Below, one piece after another: positions 26,772 through 34,904 of a stretch of 64,000 bases of DNA; positions within the stretch are counted from its first letter, which is position 1, and every line of letters begins with the position of its first letter. Origin of the DNA: Bog-473 sp963704355 (lineage in GTDB: Bacteria > Actinomycetota > Acidimicrobiia > Acidimicrobiales > RAAP-2); contig OY969891.1 in assembly GCA_963704355.1 (NCBI GenBank), positions 186,001 to 250,000 of the forward strand, given 5' to 3'. The translations under genes were made by a program, and so were the position numbers. Under the pieces are notes generated by a model. That model worked only from the letters and a program-made list of their open reading frames with translations. It was not told the origin of the DNA and did not search any database.

Positions 26772-27266
26772 TCAGGGCGCCGCGTCGGGCCGGATCGACC
26801 GCACCACCTGGTCGACCAGGCGCGCCGCATCCGGCGCGGCATCGGCAACTCTGCCACTCAGGCCGGTGCCGTGCCCGATGTCCTCGACCACCACGCCGAC
26901 GACGACTGCACGCGACGGCGCCGTGCCCAGCTGCTGCGCCAAACGGATCACCTCCACCATGCCGATCCCGTGACCGCTCACGCACGGACGGGAAAATCCC
27001 GCGGCGCCGGGGTCCGACCCCAGTTGCAACTCCACCGCCTGCACGGTGCCCGGATCGTCCTTCGAGCTGAGGGCGTCGATGACCACCGCCACGTCTGCGC
27101 CGGCCCAGAGATCGATGAGATCGAGAGGCTCGCGCACCGCGGCCAGCGTCGCCACCCCCTCCAGGTGCGTCAGCAGTTCGAGGACGGCGGAGCCGACGCC
27201 GTCGTCACGCCGCCACTGGTTGCCCAGCGCCACCACGACGATGCGCGCGCGGCCCTGATCGCTCAT
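26772..27266 (-). CDS. [NiFe] hydrogenase maturation endopeptidase (HyaD/HoxW type)
   Basis: The 164-residue protease removes the C-terminal tail of the hydrogenase large subunit after nickel insertion. It shows VVVALGNQWRRDDGVGSAVLELL (GNxxxxDDGxG, with nickel-ligand Asp), DVAVVIDALSSKDDPGTV (the second conserved Asp) and VSGHGIGMVEVIRLAQQLG (the His region). ATG 27266 overlaps the stop of the large subunit gene (ATGA), so it is the last gene of the hydrogenase operon. The Met start and normal length support an intact protein. Confidence 0.9.
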   Translation of the reverse strand: MSDQGRARIVVVALGNQWRRDDGVGSAVLELLTHLEGVATLAAVREPLDLIDLWAGADVAVVIDALSSKDDPGTVQAVELQLGSDPGAAGFSRPCVSGHGIGMVEVIRLAQQLGTAPSRAVVVGVVVEDIGHGTGLSGRVADAAPDAARLVDQVVRSIRPDAAP

Positions 27267-28564
27267 GTGCGGTCAACCGTCACGTCGAGGAAGTGGGTCG
27301 CGCAGGAGATGCACGGGTCGTGGTTGCGCACCGCTTGCTCGCTGCGCCAAGTCAGGTCCTCATCCGCCAGGTCGGGCTCCGCCTCGACGGCGCGACGGAT
27401 GTCAGACTCGATCGCGATCTGGTTCTGTGAGGTGGGGGGCACGATCCGTGCCTCCGTGATCAGGCCCCCGGGATCGACACGGTAGCGGTGAAAAAGGAGG
27501 CCCCGCGGTGCTTCCGTTGCCCCGGTCCCGACACCGCCTCCGGTAGGCACGGAGGCGGCCGGCGGATCGGGCGGTTCGTAGCTTTCGACGATACGCAAGG
27601 CTTCGTGACAGGCGAAGACCACCTCCACGGCCCGCACCACGATGCTTCGGAAGGGGTTGGTGCAGGGGGAAGCGAGACCGGCGCTCCGCGCGGCCTGCCG
27701 GGCCACGTCGGGGAGCAACGTGGCGTTGAGGGCGTAGCGCGCCAGCGGACCGGTCAGGTATTCGAACCGGCCCTCCAACCTGGCCTGCAGTGCGGTGGAA
27801 CGCGCCACCTGGTCCTCGACGACCAGCTCTGCGAACTGCGCCGGTGTGACGTCCAACCCGTCGGACGAAACGACACGGCCGGACTCGAGTGGGTAGGCCG
27901 TCGGGTGGCCTAGCGAGACGAAGAGGTACTCGCCCTCGACATCGGGAAACTCGAACCCGCCGACCCACGCGACCGTCTGCAAGGCATGGTCGAGCGCGTC
28001 GGTCAGGGGCCCCGCCAGTGCTGCGATGTCCGTTCGGTTCGGGGCCCGGTAGAAGCCGCCGACCTTGACGTTCACCGGATGAATGGGCCGGCCCCCGATG
28101 GTTTCCATGATCCGGTTTCCCATCTTCTTGAGCGCAAGACCGCGCTCGAACGCGTGCCGGTGCAGCTGCGCCATTTCGACGGCGTCCTGACACCCCAGAA
28201 AATCGGGTGCGTGCAGCATGTGGATGTGCAGCGAGTGGCTCTGCATCCACTCGCCGCAGTAGAGGAGTCGGCGGAGATCGCGCACCGCAGGCCCGACGTC
28301 GATCCCCAGCGCATCCTCGACGGCGGCGCAGGCGCTCATCTGGTAGGCGACCGGGCAGATGCCGCAGATGCGTGCCGTGAGGTCGGGGGCCTCCGTGGCC
28401 CGGCGCCCCCGCAGGAACGCCTCGAAGAAGCGGGGCGGCTCGAAGATCTGTAGCTCGACCTCCTGCACTCGACCGTCGCGGAACACGACGTGCAGGGAGC
28501 CCTCGCCCTCCACGCGGGCGATGCCCTCGACGGAGATGGTGCGGCGTCGCTCCCGCGGCGGCAC
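27263..28564 (-). CDS. hyhL: [NiFe] hydrogenase large subunit, group 3b-like
   Basis: The 433-residue catalytic subunit carries the L1 motif RICGICP near residue 60 and the L2 motif DPCISCATHF at the C-terminus, giving the four cysteines that hold Ni-Fe. The eight-residue tail LDVTVDRT after the final His is the likely protease-cleaved extension. Other family blocks are IHPVNVKVGGF and SQNQIAIESDI. Context with FAD, Fe-S and CNMP genes places it among NAD(P)-linked bidirectional group 3b (sulfhydrogenase-type) enzymes. GTG 28564 was chosen because homology begins just after it and it overlaps the small-subunit TAG. Confidence 0.92.
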   Translation of the reverse strand: MPPRERRRTISVEGIARVEGEGSLHVVFRDGRVQEVELQIFEPPRFFEAFLRGRRATEAPDLTARICGICPVAYQMSACAAVEDALGIDVGPAVRDLRRLLYCGEWMQSHSLHIHMLHAPDFLGCQDAVEMAQLHRHAFERGLALKKMGNRIMETIGGRPIHPVNVKVGGFYRAPNRTDIAALAGPLTDALDHALQTVAWVGGFEFPDVEGEYLFVSLGHPTAYPLESGRVVSSDGLDVTPAQFAELVVEDQVARSTALQARLEGRFEYLTGPLARYALNATLLPDVARQAARSAGLASPCTNPFRSIVVRAVEVVFACHEALRIVESYEPPDPPAASVPTGGGVGTGATEAPRGLLFHRYRVDPGGLITEARIVPPTSQNQIAIESDIRRAVEAEPDLADEDLTWRSEQAVRNHDPCISCATHFLDVTVDRT

Positions 28565-29376
28565 TAGGACGAACCACCCGGCGGACGTTCGGCGGCCCGG
28601 GTTCGAAGCGTCACTGCCTGGCGTGCGAAGACTTCGTTGCCTGCGTAAAAGGTGGAGAACGACCGAGCCATGTCGGCGGGGTCGGTGCCTTGCTCGAGCA
28701 GGTAGCCGGCCAACGCGTCGGTGTTCGCGCCCGAGACCGGCCCGAAGCAGCCGTAACAGCCGCGACCGACGGACGGGCAGAGCGCGCCACATCCGGCCCG
28801 TGTCACAGGCCCCAGGCACGCCGTGCCGTGCGCCACCAGCACACAGACGGCCCCCCGGCCCTTGCACTGCTGGCACACCGTGTGGTCCGGGATCACCGGC
28901 CGGCGACCCACCAGCCCGGCGGTGATCACCTCGAGCAGCTGGTGCCGGTCGATCGGGCAGCCGTTCAACTCGAAGTCGACCTGTACGTGAGCCGAGATCG
29001 GTGTGGAAGTGGAGAGGGAGGACACGTACTCGGGATGGGCGTAGACGATGCCCGCGTACTCACCTTCGGCGGCAAAATTCCTGAGGGCTTGGACACCGCC
29101 AGATGTGGCGCACGCGCCGATCGTGATGAGCCGACGCGACGTCGCCCTGATCTCGAGGATCCGCGCCGCATCCTCCGGTGTGGTCACGGAGCCCTCGACC
29201 AACGAGACGTCGTACGGCCCGTCGACGCTGGCCCGGGACATCTCTGTGAAGTGGGCGATCCGGACTGCGCCCGCCAGCGCCAGCAGCTCGTCCTCGCAGT
29301 CCAGCAGGCTCAACTGGCAGCCGTCACACGATGCGAACTTCCACACCGCGAGTGACGGAACGGTTTCGGTGCTCAC
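28564..29376 (-). CDS. hyhS: [NiFe] hydrogenase small subunit
   Basis: The 270-residue electron-transfer subunit begins LAVWKFASCDGCQLSLLDCED, where the CxxCQ block ligates the proximal Fe-S cluster. It has VEGSVTTPEDAARIL, GACATSGGVQALRN and ELNGCPIDRHQLLEVI. A cysteine-rich C-terminal half follows (CQQCKGRGAVC, CLGPVTRAGCGALCPSVGRGCYGCFGP) for further [4Fe-4S] clusters. There is no Tat signal, so the enzyme is cytoplasmic, as expected for group 3. GTG 29376 overlaps the stop of the FAD subunit gene. Confidence 0.92.
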   Translation of the reverse strand: MSTETVPSLAVWKFASCDGCQLSLLDCEDELLALAGAVRIAHFTEMSRASVDGPYDVSLVEGSVTTPEDAARILEIRATSRRLITIGACATSGGVQALRNFAAEGEYAGIVYAHPEYVSSLSTSTPISAHVQVDFELNGCPIDRHQLLEVITAGLVGRRPVIPDHTVCQQCKGRGAVCVLVAHGTACLGPVTRAGCGALCPSVGRGCYGCFGPVSGANTDALAGYLLEQGTDPADMARSFSTFYAGNEVFARQAVTLRTRAAERPPGGSS

Positions 29377-30233
29377 CGGTTGCGCTCCATGAACAGCCGG
29401 TCGGCGAGCCCGCCGTAACGGACGATCGGGCCGTCCCGGCAGACGAGGAGGGGGCCGAGCTGGCAGTGCCCGCACAGTCCAATGCCGCATTGCATGTTGC
29501 GCTCCAAGGAGACCCGGATGCGGCTCGGGTCGACCCCTTGGTCGGCCAGGGCACGCCCACCGAACCGCATCATGATCTCCGGCCCGCAGAGGAGGGCGAT
29601 CGACTCCGAGGCGGCAAAGGGTGCGTCCGGCAACAACGCGGTGACGACTCCGACGACTCCGTTCCAGCCGGTTGCCCCGACGTCCACGGAAATGCCGACG
29701 TGTACACCGCTTCGTCGCCACGCGTCGAGCTCCTCGGCGAACAGGATCTGGTCGGGCGACCGAGCGCCGGCCAACACGAAGACGCGGCCGCGGCCTGCCT
29801 CTTGCCTCGACACCAGATCGCGAACGGCGCCACGTAGCGGGGCGAGGCCGATACCGCCCGCCATGACCACCACGTCCACGCCGTCGTCAACTTGGTCGAT
29901 CCCCCACGATGTCCCGAAGGGCCCCCGCACTCCGATCACCGACCCAACCGGGGTCCGACAGAGGGCGTCGCTCACTGCACCCACGGCACGCACCGAGTGC
30001 TCGATGGGTCCATGTGCGCTCGGCGCGCTGGAGACGGAGATCGCGATCTCACCTTGGCCGAAGGAGGTCAGCATGTTGAACTGCCCGTGCCGGAACGGCT
30101 GCAGCGAGCCGTCAATGGGCTCGAGTGAGAGCGTGACCACGTCGGCCAGTTCCTGGCGGCGTGCCACCACTCGATACGGCGCCGGCGTGAGCACGCCGAC
30201 CGCCTCGGACCGCGCGGCCACGTCAGTGGGCAC
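29373..30233 (-). CDS. hyhG: hydrogenase FAD/NAD(P)-binding diaphorase subunit
   Basis: The 286-residue ferredoxin-reductase-like subunit has an FAD-binding barrel with FRHGQFNMLTSFGQGEIAISVSS, VGSVIGVRGPFGTSW, and a nucleotide-binding domain with VVMAGGIGLAPLRGAVRDL. A C-terminal [2Fe-2S] region shows ERNMQCGIGLCGHCQLGPLLVCRDGP. It should pass electrons between hydrogenase and NAD(P)H. GTG 30233 overlaps the end of the CNMP-domain gene by 11 bp, consistent with coupling; its TGA overlaps the start of the small subunit gene. Confidence 0.9.
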   Translation of the reverse strand: MPTDVAARSEAVGVLTPAPYRVVARRQELADVVTLSLEPIDGSLQPFRHGQFNMLTSFGQGEIAISVSSAPSAHGPIEHSVRAVGAVSDALCRTPVGSVIGVRGPFGTSWGIDQVDDGVDVVVMAGGIGLAPLRGAVRDLVSRQEAGRGRVFVLAGARSPDQILFAEELDAWRRSGVHVGISVDVGATGWNGVVGVVTALLPDAPFAASESIALLCGPEIMMRFGGRALADQGVDPSRIRVSLERNMQCGIGLCGHCQLGPLLVCRDGPIVRYGGLADRLFMERNR

Positions 30234-30693
30234 CGGTGCTGCCGTAAAGGTCGAGCAGGCGGACTCGGGTTGCCTGGAGCCGCTCCAAGATGACGGCACT
30301 CAGTCTCTCCAAGAAGGGGTATCCGATCTCGGGGTCGGCGGCGAGTGCGACACGGAGCGGCGCGCTGTCGACGACCACACCCTCGACTTCGTCGATGGCG
30401 CGGGCATCGAACCGGTAGCGGAACGGCTCAGCGACCCAGGAGAGCCCCACGACGTGGCCCGGCGACAGCGTCTCGACGACTATGGGGCCCCGATTCGGCG
30501 CGTGGATCTCGATCGCCACGTGGCCGCGCGTGATCAGGAACATCAGCTCCGCCGAGCCTCCCTCTTCGAACAGGACCTCACCCGGCCCGAACTTCCTCGG
30601 ATCGGCATGCTGGGCCGCGAGGTCGATGGCCCTCTCCGGCAGTCCGGCAAAGAAGGCGTGCCCCTCCAGCAGGGCTCTGGCGGTCCCGTTCAT
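30223..30693 (-). CDS. cyclic-nucleotide-binding-domain protein in hydrogenase operon
   Basis: The 156-residue product is a single cNMP-binding (Crp-like) beta-roll: ALLEGHAFFAGLPERAIDLAAQHADPRKFGPGEVLFEEGGSAELMFLITRGHVAIEI, a Crp phosphate-cassette-like region around LSPGHVVGLSWVAEPFRYRFDARAIDE, and a C-terminal helical extension. There is no helix-turn-helix, so it is not a transcription factor. It is translationally coupled on both sides inside the hydrogenase operon, suggesting it binds or regulates the enzyme. Whether it binds cAMP, another nucleotide or nothing cannot be decided: the canonical RxALxxA phosphate-binding Arg-Ala pattern is not clear. Confidence 0.85.
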   Translation of the reverse strand: MNGTARALLEGHAFFAGLPERAIDLAAQHADPRKFGPGEVLFEEGGSAELMFLITRGHVAIEIHAPNRGPIVVETLSPGHVVGLSWVAEPFRYRFDARAIDEVEGVVVDSAPLRVALAADPEIGYPFLERLSAVILERLQATRVRLLDLYGSTGAH

Positions 30694-31880
30694 GGCCGCT
30701 CCCCCGCCGTGGCCCCATCGGTGGCTCGGATGGCGGCTGCCTCCTCGGTGATGTCGATCCCCACCGGGCACCAAGTCAGGCAACGGCCACAGCCAACACA
30801 CCCCGAGGTATCGAACTGATCCCACCACGTCGACAACTTGTGCGTCATCCATTGGCGGTATCGGGACGACGTGCTGGGCCGGACGGCACCTCCATGGAGA
30901 TACGAATGGTCGACATCGAAGCACGAAGCCCACGACCGCCGCCGCTCGAACGTTCCGTCGACGTCACTCGTGTCCTTGACGTCGCTGCAGAAGCAGGTGG
31001 GGCAGACGAGGGTGCAGTTCCCGCACGCCAGGCACCGCTCCGCCACCTGGTCCCATCGGGGATGCTCGAGGTTGCGGGCGAGGAGCTCCGCCAGGCCCTC
31101 GGTCTGGAGGGACCGACCCATCCTCCGTTCCGCTCCCTCCACCACACGCTGCCGTGCCCGGCGGTCGTCTTCGGACGCGGGCGAGTTCGCGACCGCGTCC
31201 AGGAGATCGGCCCCCGCCTCGGTCCCGACTCTGACGTAGAAGCGGTGCGCGCCGTCGAGAAGCTCGGTGAGAGCAAGATCGAACGCTGCGTTGGCGGCCG
31301 GGCCGGTGCCCATGGACGTGCAGAAACAGGTGCCGGACGGCCGGCCGCACTCCACCGCGATGACGAGTGCCCCATCGCGCCGAGCCGCATAGGCATCGTC
31401 CCGAACCGGCCCGCCGACGAGGACCGAGTCCAACACGTCCATTGCGGCGAGCTCGCACGGACGGGCTCCGACGATCGCGACTCGCCGGTCCCGCCGCGCC
31501 GGGGTTTCAATCGTGACCCCGCCTTCCCGCCGGGACGCCCGCCAGACGGTCTCCTCGGGCTTGAAAAACTCGGCCTTCCAGGACCCGGGACCGACCGCCC
31601 AGCCGAAGATCTCGGGATCACCGGCGTCCTCGAGTCGATAGCGACCCGGCGCCTGCGTGTCGTGGCACCCGACCGGAAGATCGTCAACGCCGGACAGGTT
31701 GCCAGGCACGATGGCACCGTCACGTACGACGGGCCCGGTGACTCTGTACCCGCGCTCGCCCAGTACGCCGATCAGGCGGTCGAGGCCCTCGGCGGAAATG
31801 ATCGCATCGTCTCCGACGCCCACCGCGCCAACGCTACTGCTGCGCCATCTGGTGCGGACAGGGTCGAACCGCCGTTCCAC
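30690..31880 (-). CDS. hyhB: hydrogenase Fe-S subunit (HyhB-like, dicluster 4Fe-4S)
   Basis: The 396-residue electron-transfer subunit shows two ferredoxin-type clusters at the C-terminus: CLACGNCTLVCPTCFC and CVGCGRCLTWCPVGI. The N-terminal half resembles the sulfhydrogenase beta subunit and anaerobic sulfite reductase A (RVAIVGARPCELAAMDVLD, GWAVGPGSWKAEFFKPEETVW, GTCFCTSMGTGPAA). It links the small subunit to the diaphorase. GTG 31880 lies 12 bp after the GAPDH stop; a later GTG within the first 25 codons may be the true start. Its stop overlaps the CNMP gene start (ATGA). Confidence 0.88.
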   Translation of the reverse strand: MERRFDPVRTRWRSSSVGAVGVGDDAIISAEGLDRLIGVLGERGYRVTGPVVRDGAIVPGNLSGVDDLPVGCHDTQAPGRYRLEDAGDPEIFGWAVGPGSWKAEFFKPEETVWRASRREGGVTIETPARRDRRVAIVGARPCELAAMDVLDSVLVGGPVRDDAYAARRDGALVIAVECGRPSGTCFCTSMGTGPAANAAFDLALTELLDGAHRFYVRVGTEAGADLLDAVANSPASEDDRRARQRVVEGAERRMGRSLQTEGLAELLARNLEHPRWDQVAERCLACGNCTLVCPTCFCSDVKDTSDVDGTFERRRSWASCFDVDHSYLHGGAVRPSTSSRYRQWMTHKLSTWWDQFDTSGCVGCGRCLTWCPVGIDITEEAAAIRATDGATAGERP

Positions 31881-31892
31881 TCCGAGGAGCGG

Positions 31893-32906
31893 TCAGCGCG
31901 TCGTCGTGCCGCCGATGACGGTCGCCAGGTCGAGCAGGCGGGTCGAGTATCCAGTCTCGTTGTCGTACCAGCCGAGCACCTTGACCAAGTGCCCATTGGC
32001 CATGGTCAGCTGTGAATCGAAGATGCAGGAGGCGGCTGATCCAATGATGTCGCTCGAAACGAGATCGTCCTCGGAGTACTCCAGCAGTCCGGCCAGTCGA
32101 CCGCTACCAGCGGCCGCGCGATAGGCCTCGGAGACGTCCTCCACCGAGGGGGCCTCGCGGAGGATGGCCACGAGATCGGTGACAGAGCCGTCGGGCACCG
32201 GCACCCGGAGCGAGAGTCCGTCGAGCCGGCCCGCGACCGAAGGCAGCACCAGGCCGGTGGCTCGAGCCGCACCGGTGGTCGTCGGGATGACGTTGATGGC
32301 GCCGCCACGAGCCCGACGGGGGTCCTTGTGGAGGGCGTCGACCAAATGTTGGTCGTCGGTGTACGCGTGCACGGTCGTCATGAAGCCTTCTTGAAGGCCA
32401 AAGGCATCGTCCAGCACTTTGGCCAGCACGGCGAGGCAATTCGTCGTGCACGACGCGTTGGAGACGACGAAGTCCCGCGCCGGGTCGAACGTGTCCTCGT
32501 TGACGCCGACGACGAACGTCGCGTCGACGTCGTGGGCGGGAGCCGAGATGATCACTCGCCGGGCCCCCGCACGAAGGTGGGCGGCGGCTTTGTCACGGTT
32601 TGTGAGCCTGCCGGTGCACTCGAGCACCACATCGATGCCCAGCTCACGCCACGGCAGAGCCTCACCATCCGGCTCCATCAGCATCGTGACGGCCAAGGCG
32701 CCCACCATCATCTTGTCGCGTTCGAGGGTCACCGGCTCGGGATATCGCCCGTGCACGGAGTCGCGTGCGAGGAGCCGCACCAGTGCCTCGGGATCACCGA
32801 GGTCGTTCACCGCGGCCACCTCGATGTCACGCGGTGCCTTCCTCGCGGCCCGGAGCACCGCCCGTCCCGTACGACCAAATCCGTTGATAGCGACCCTCAC
32901 CGACAT
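31893..32906 (-). CDS. gap: glyceraldehyde-3-phosphate dehydrogenase, type I
   Basis: The 337-residue product has a Rossmann start, VRVAINGFGRTGRAVLRAA, and the catalytic SNASCTTNCLAVLAK with the active Cys. HAYTDDQHLVD, GAARATGLVLPSVAGRLDGLSLRVPVPDGS and GWYDNETGYSTRL follow, all as in type I GAPDH. It oxidises glyceraldehyde 3-phosphate with NAD(P). Uniquely here it heads the hydrogenase operon: 12 bp before hyhB and preceded by a DosR-like promoter. That ties glycolytic NADH production to hydrogenase. ATG 32906 follows GAAGGGAG. The cofactor preference is unknown. Confidence 0.93.
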   Translation of the reverse strand: MSVRVAINGFGRTGRAVLRAARKAPRDIEVAAVNDLGDPEALVRLLARDSVHGRYPEPVTLERDKMMVGALAVTMLMEPDGEALPWRELGIDVVLECTGRLTNRDKAAAHLRAGARRVIISAPAHDVDATFVVGVNEDTFDPARDFVVSNASCTTNCLAVLAKVLDDAFGLQEGFMTTVHAYTDDQHLVDALHKDPRRARGGAINVIPTTTGAARATGLVLPSVAGRLDGLSLRVPVPDGSVTDLVAILREAPSVEDVSEAYRAAAGSGRLAGLLEYSEDDLVSSDIIGSAASCIFDSQLTMANGHLVKVLGWYDNETGYSTRLLDLATVIGGTTTR

Positions 32907-32955
32907 CGCACTCCCTTCACACCTTTCAGGGACCAAACAAGGGTCCTTTGCCTCG

Positions 32956-32999
32956 ATGATCCCACCGGGTCGGACATGCGCATAGTGCCAATTGGTCCC
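32956..32999 (-). promoter_or_regulatory. DosR-like half-box and -10 for GAPDH-hydrogenase operon
   Basis: On the minus strand GGGACCAATTGGCA (32986-32999) matches one half of the box well. GATCAT (32956-32961) fits NANNNT at the same spacing as at the other promoters and predicts a start at 32949, leaving a 43-nt leader with a good Shine-Dalgarno. A further inverted repeat, GGACC-7 nt-GGTCC (32930-32946), lies in that leader. Confidence 0.45.
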
Positions 33000-33008
33000 G
33001 TGCGTGGG

Positions 33009-33052
33009 GGGACCTTTGGCAGTAGTTCCCAGCGCCATCATTGCGCCAGCCT
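33009..33052 (+). promoter_or_regulatory. DosR-like half-box and -10 for oxidoreductase operon
   Basis: GGGACCTTTGGCAG (33009-33022) matches one half-site; its centre is 43.5 bp before ATG 33059, and CAGCCT (33047-33052) occupies -12 to -7 relative to that ATG. The geometry is the same as at the better boxes but the second half-site is poor. Confidence 0.45.
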
Positions 33053-33058
33053 GGAGCT

Positions 33059-33667
33059 ATGTTCGAAGTGCGACTCCACGGTCGGGGCGGGCAAGGCGTC
33101 GTCACGGCGGCAGACCTGCTGGCGCTCGCGGCCTTCGAGGAAGGTCGGCACGCGCAGTCGTTCCCCAGCTTCGGTTCCGAGCGCACAGGTGCCCCAGTGG
33201 TGGCCTACTGCCGTCTGAGCGATCGAGCCATCCGCACCCGGGAGCCCGTGGTCGCACCGGACTGCGTCATCGTGATCGATCCCACGCTGGTCCACCAGGT
33301 GGACCTCTTCTCAGGACTCGGCCCGAACGGCTACGTCCTGGTCAACTCGACGCAGACGTTGGACCAGCTCGGGCTGGAGTCTCTGAGGGACGAGCTCGAA
33401 GGATCCCACCTCTTGACCACGCCCGCGACCGAAGCGGCCCTGCGCCACGTCGGCAAGCCGTTGCCGAACGCGGCGCTGCTCGGCGGGTTTGCCGCCTTGA
33501 CGGCCCGCGTGACCATCGGGGCGGTGGCCACGGCCATCCGGGAAAGGTTCCGCAAGGATCCCAAGGTCGCGGAGGGCAACGTCGCCGCGGCTGCCGAGAT
33601 CTACCGCTACGCCCGCCAGGCCATGCTGCCCAATGAACGCGAGGTGCTCGGTGCTCCGGCAGATTGA
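33059..33667 (+). CDS. 2-oxoacid:acceptor oxidoreductase gamma subunit
   Basis: The 202-residue gamma domain of the pyruvate/ketoacid:ferredoxin oxidoreductase family begins VRLHGRGGQGVVTAADLLALAAFEEG, followed by FPSFGSERTGAPVVAYCRLSD and NAALLGGFAALTARVTI. It binds CoA in the assembled enzyme. It is the first of four tightly overlapping genes (gamma, alpha, beta, FAD/Fe-S). ATG 33059 coincides with the start predicted from the promoter; a GGAG lies close upstream, so it may be leaderless or leadered. Confidence 0.9.
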   Translation: MFEVRLHGRGGQGVVTAADLLALAAFEEGRHAQSFPSFGSERTGAPVVAYCRLSDRAIRTREPVVAPDCVIVIDPTLVHQVDLFSGLGPNGYVLVNSTQTLDQLGLESLRDELEGSHLLTTPATEAALRHVGKPLPNAALLGGFAALTARVTIGAVATAIRERFRKDPKVAEGNVAAAAEIYRYARQAMLPNEREVLGAPAD

Positions 33668-34904
33668 GGGCTCCCGGGCCGTGGCAGAGACGGTCGCCCT
33701 CTGTCGCCCAGAGGTCGTGTGCGCCTACCCCATCTCCCCACAGACCCACATCATCGAGGCGATCGGCGCGCTGGTGAAGACCGGCGAGCTGGACCCGTGC
33801 GAATTCATCAATGTCGAGTCGGAGTTCGCCGCCATGTCCGTGGCCATCGGCGCCTCAGCGGCCGGCGCCCGGGCCTACACCGCCACGGCCAGCCAGGGCC
33901 TTCTCTTCATGATGGAGGCGCTCTACAACGCCGGCGGGCTCGGTTTGCCCATCGTCATGACGCTGGCCAACCGCGCCGTGGGCGCGCCCATCAACATCTG
34001 GAACGACCACAGCGACGCCATGGCCGCCCGCGACGCCGGATGGGTACAGCTTTTCGCAGAGACCAACCAGGAGGCGGCGGACCTGCACATCCAGGCCTTC
34101 CGGCTGGCCGAGGAGCTGTCGCTCCCCGTGATGGTGTGCATGGACGGATTCATCCTCACCCACGCCACCGAACAGGTGGAGACGCCCGACCAGGCCCAGG
34201 TGGACGCCTTTTTGCCCCCATACGAGCCTCGCCAGGTGCTCAGTCCCGACGATCCCTACTCCATCGGTGCGATGGTCGGGCCCGAAGCCTTCGAGGAGGT
34301 GCGCTACCTGGCCCACGCGCACCAGCAGCAGGCCATGGGCCGGCTGCTCGAGCTGGGCGCCGAGTTCGCAGAAGCCTTCGGCCGCGACTCTGGGGGGCTC
34401 GTCCATCCGTACCGCAGCGCCGACGCGGAGGTCGTCGTTGTCGCCATGGGCTCTGTCCTGGGCACCATCAAGGACGTCGTCGACACCCAACGCGGTGCCG
34501 GGGTGCGCATCGGTGCGCTCGGCATCACGTCGTTCCGGCCCTTCCCGATCGACGCCGTCCGAGGAGCCCTGCAAGGAGCCCGTCAGGTCGTCGTGGTGGA
34601 AAAGGCCTTCAGCGTCGGTTTCGGCGGCGTGCTCTCGACCGACGTGGCCATGGCCCTGAGCGGGCTCCCCGTGCCCGTGGCCACGGTGGTGGCCGGCCTG
34701 GGGGGCCGCATGATCACGAAAGCGTCCCTGCAAGGGGTCTTCGAGGCGGCCGCCCGCGGCGAGGTGCCGCGACTGACCTTCCTCGACCTCAACGAGAAGC
34801 TCGTCGAGCGCGAGCTCGCGCGCATCGCGCAGCATCGCCGATCGGGCCCGACGGCCGAGAACGTCCTGCGCGACCTGGGCACTGTGGCTTCGGGGATCGG
34901 CTGA
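33651..34904 (+). CDS. 2-oxoacid:acceptor oxidoreductase alpha subunit (pyruvate type)
   Basis: This PorA-like alpha subunit (417 residues from GTG 33651) shows IEGSRAVAETVALCRPEVVCAYPISPQTHIIEAIG, SEFAAMSVAIGASAAGARAYTATASQGLLFMMEALYNAGG and NIWNDHSDAMAARDAGWVQLFAE. YPITPQTHI-type wording is typical of pyruvate and 2-ketoisovalerate oxidoreductases. Its start overlaps the gamma gene by 17 bp. The TGA at 34902-34904 overlaps the beta ATG. The substrate is probably pyruvate, by PorA likeness and by the neighbouring pyruvate,water dikinase; that remains inference. Confidence 0.9.
   Translation: MLRQIEGSRAVAETVALCRPEVVCAYPISPQTHIIEAIGALVKTGELDPCEFINVESEFAAMSVAIGASAAGARAYTATASQGLLFMMEALYNAGGLGLPIVMTLANRAVGAPINIWNDHSDAMAARDAGWVQLFAETNQEAADLHIQAFRLAEELSLPVMVCMDGFILTHATEQVETPDQAQVDAFLPPYEPRQVLSPDDPYSIGAMVGPEAFEEVRYLAHAHQQQAMGRLLELGAEFAEAFGRDSGGLVHPYRSADAEVVVVAMGSVLGTIKDVVDTQRGAGVRIGALGITSFRPFPIDAVRGALQGARQVVVVEKAFSVGFGGVLSTDVAMALSGLPVPVATVVAGLGGRMITKASLQGVFEAAARGEVPRLTFLDLNEKLVERELARIAQHRRSGPTAENVLRDLGTVASGIG

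Noticed and set aside
27263..28564. Selenocysteine in the hydrogenase large subunit
   Set aside because: Both motifs encode ordinary cysteine codons, and no in-frame TGA occurs before the stop.
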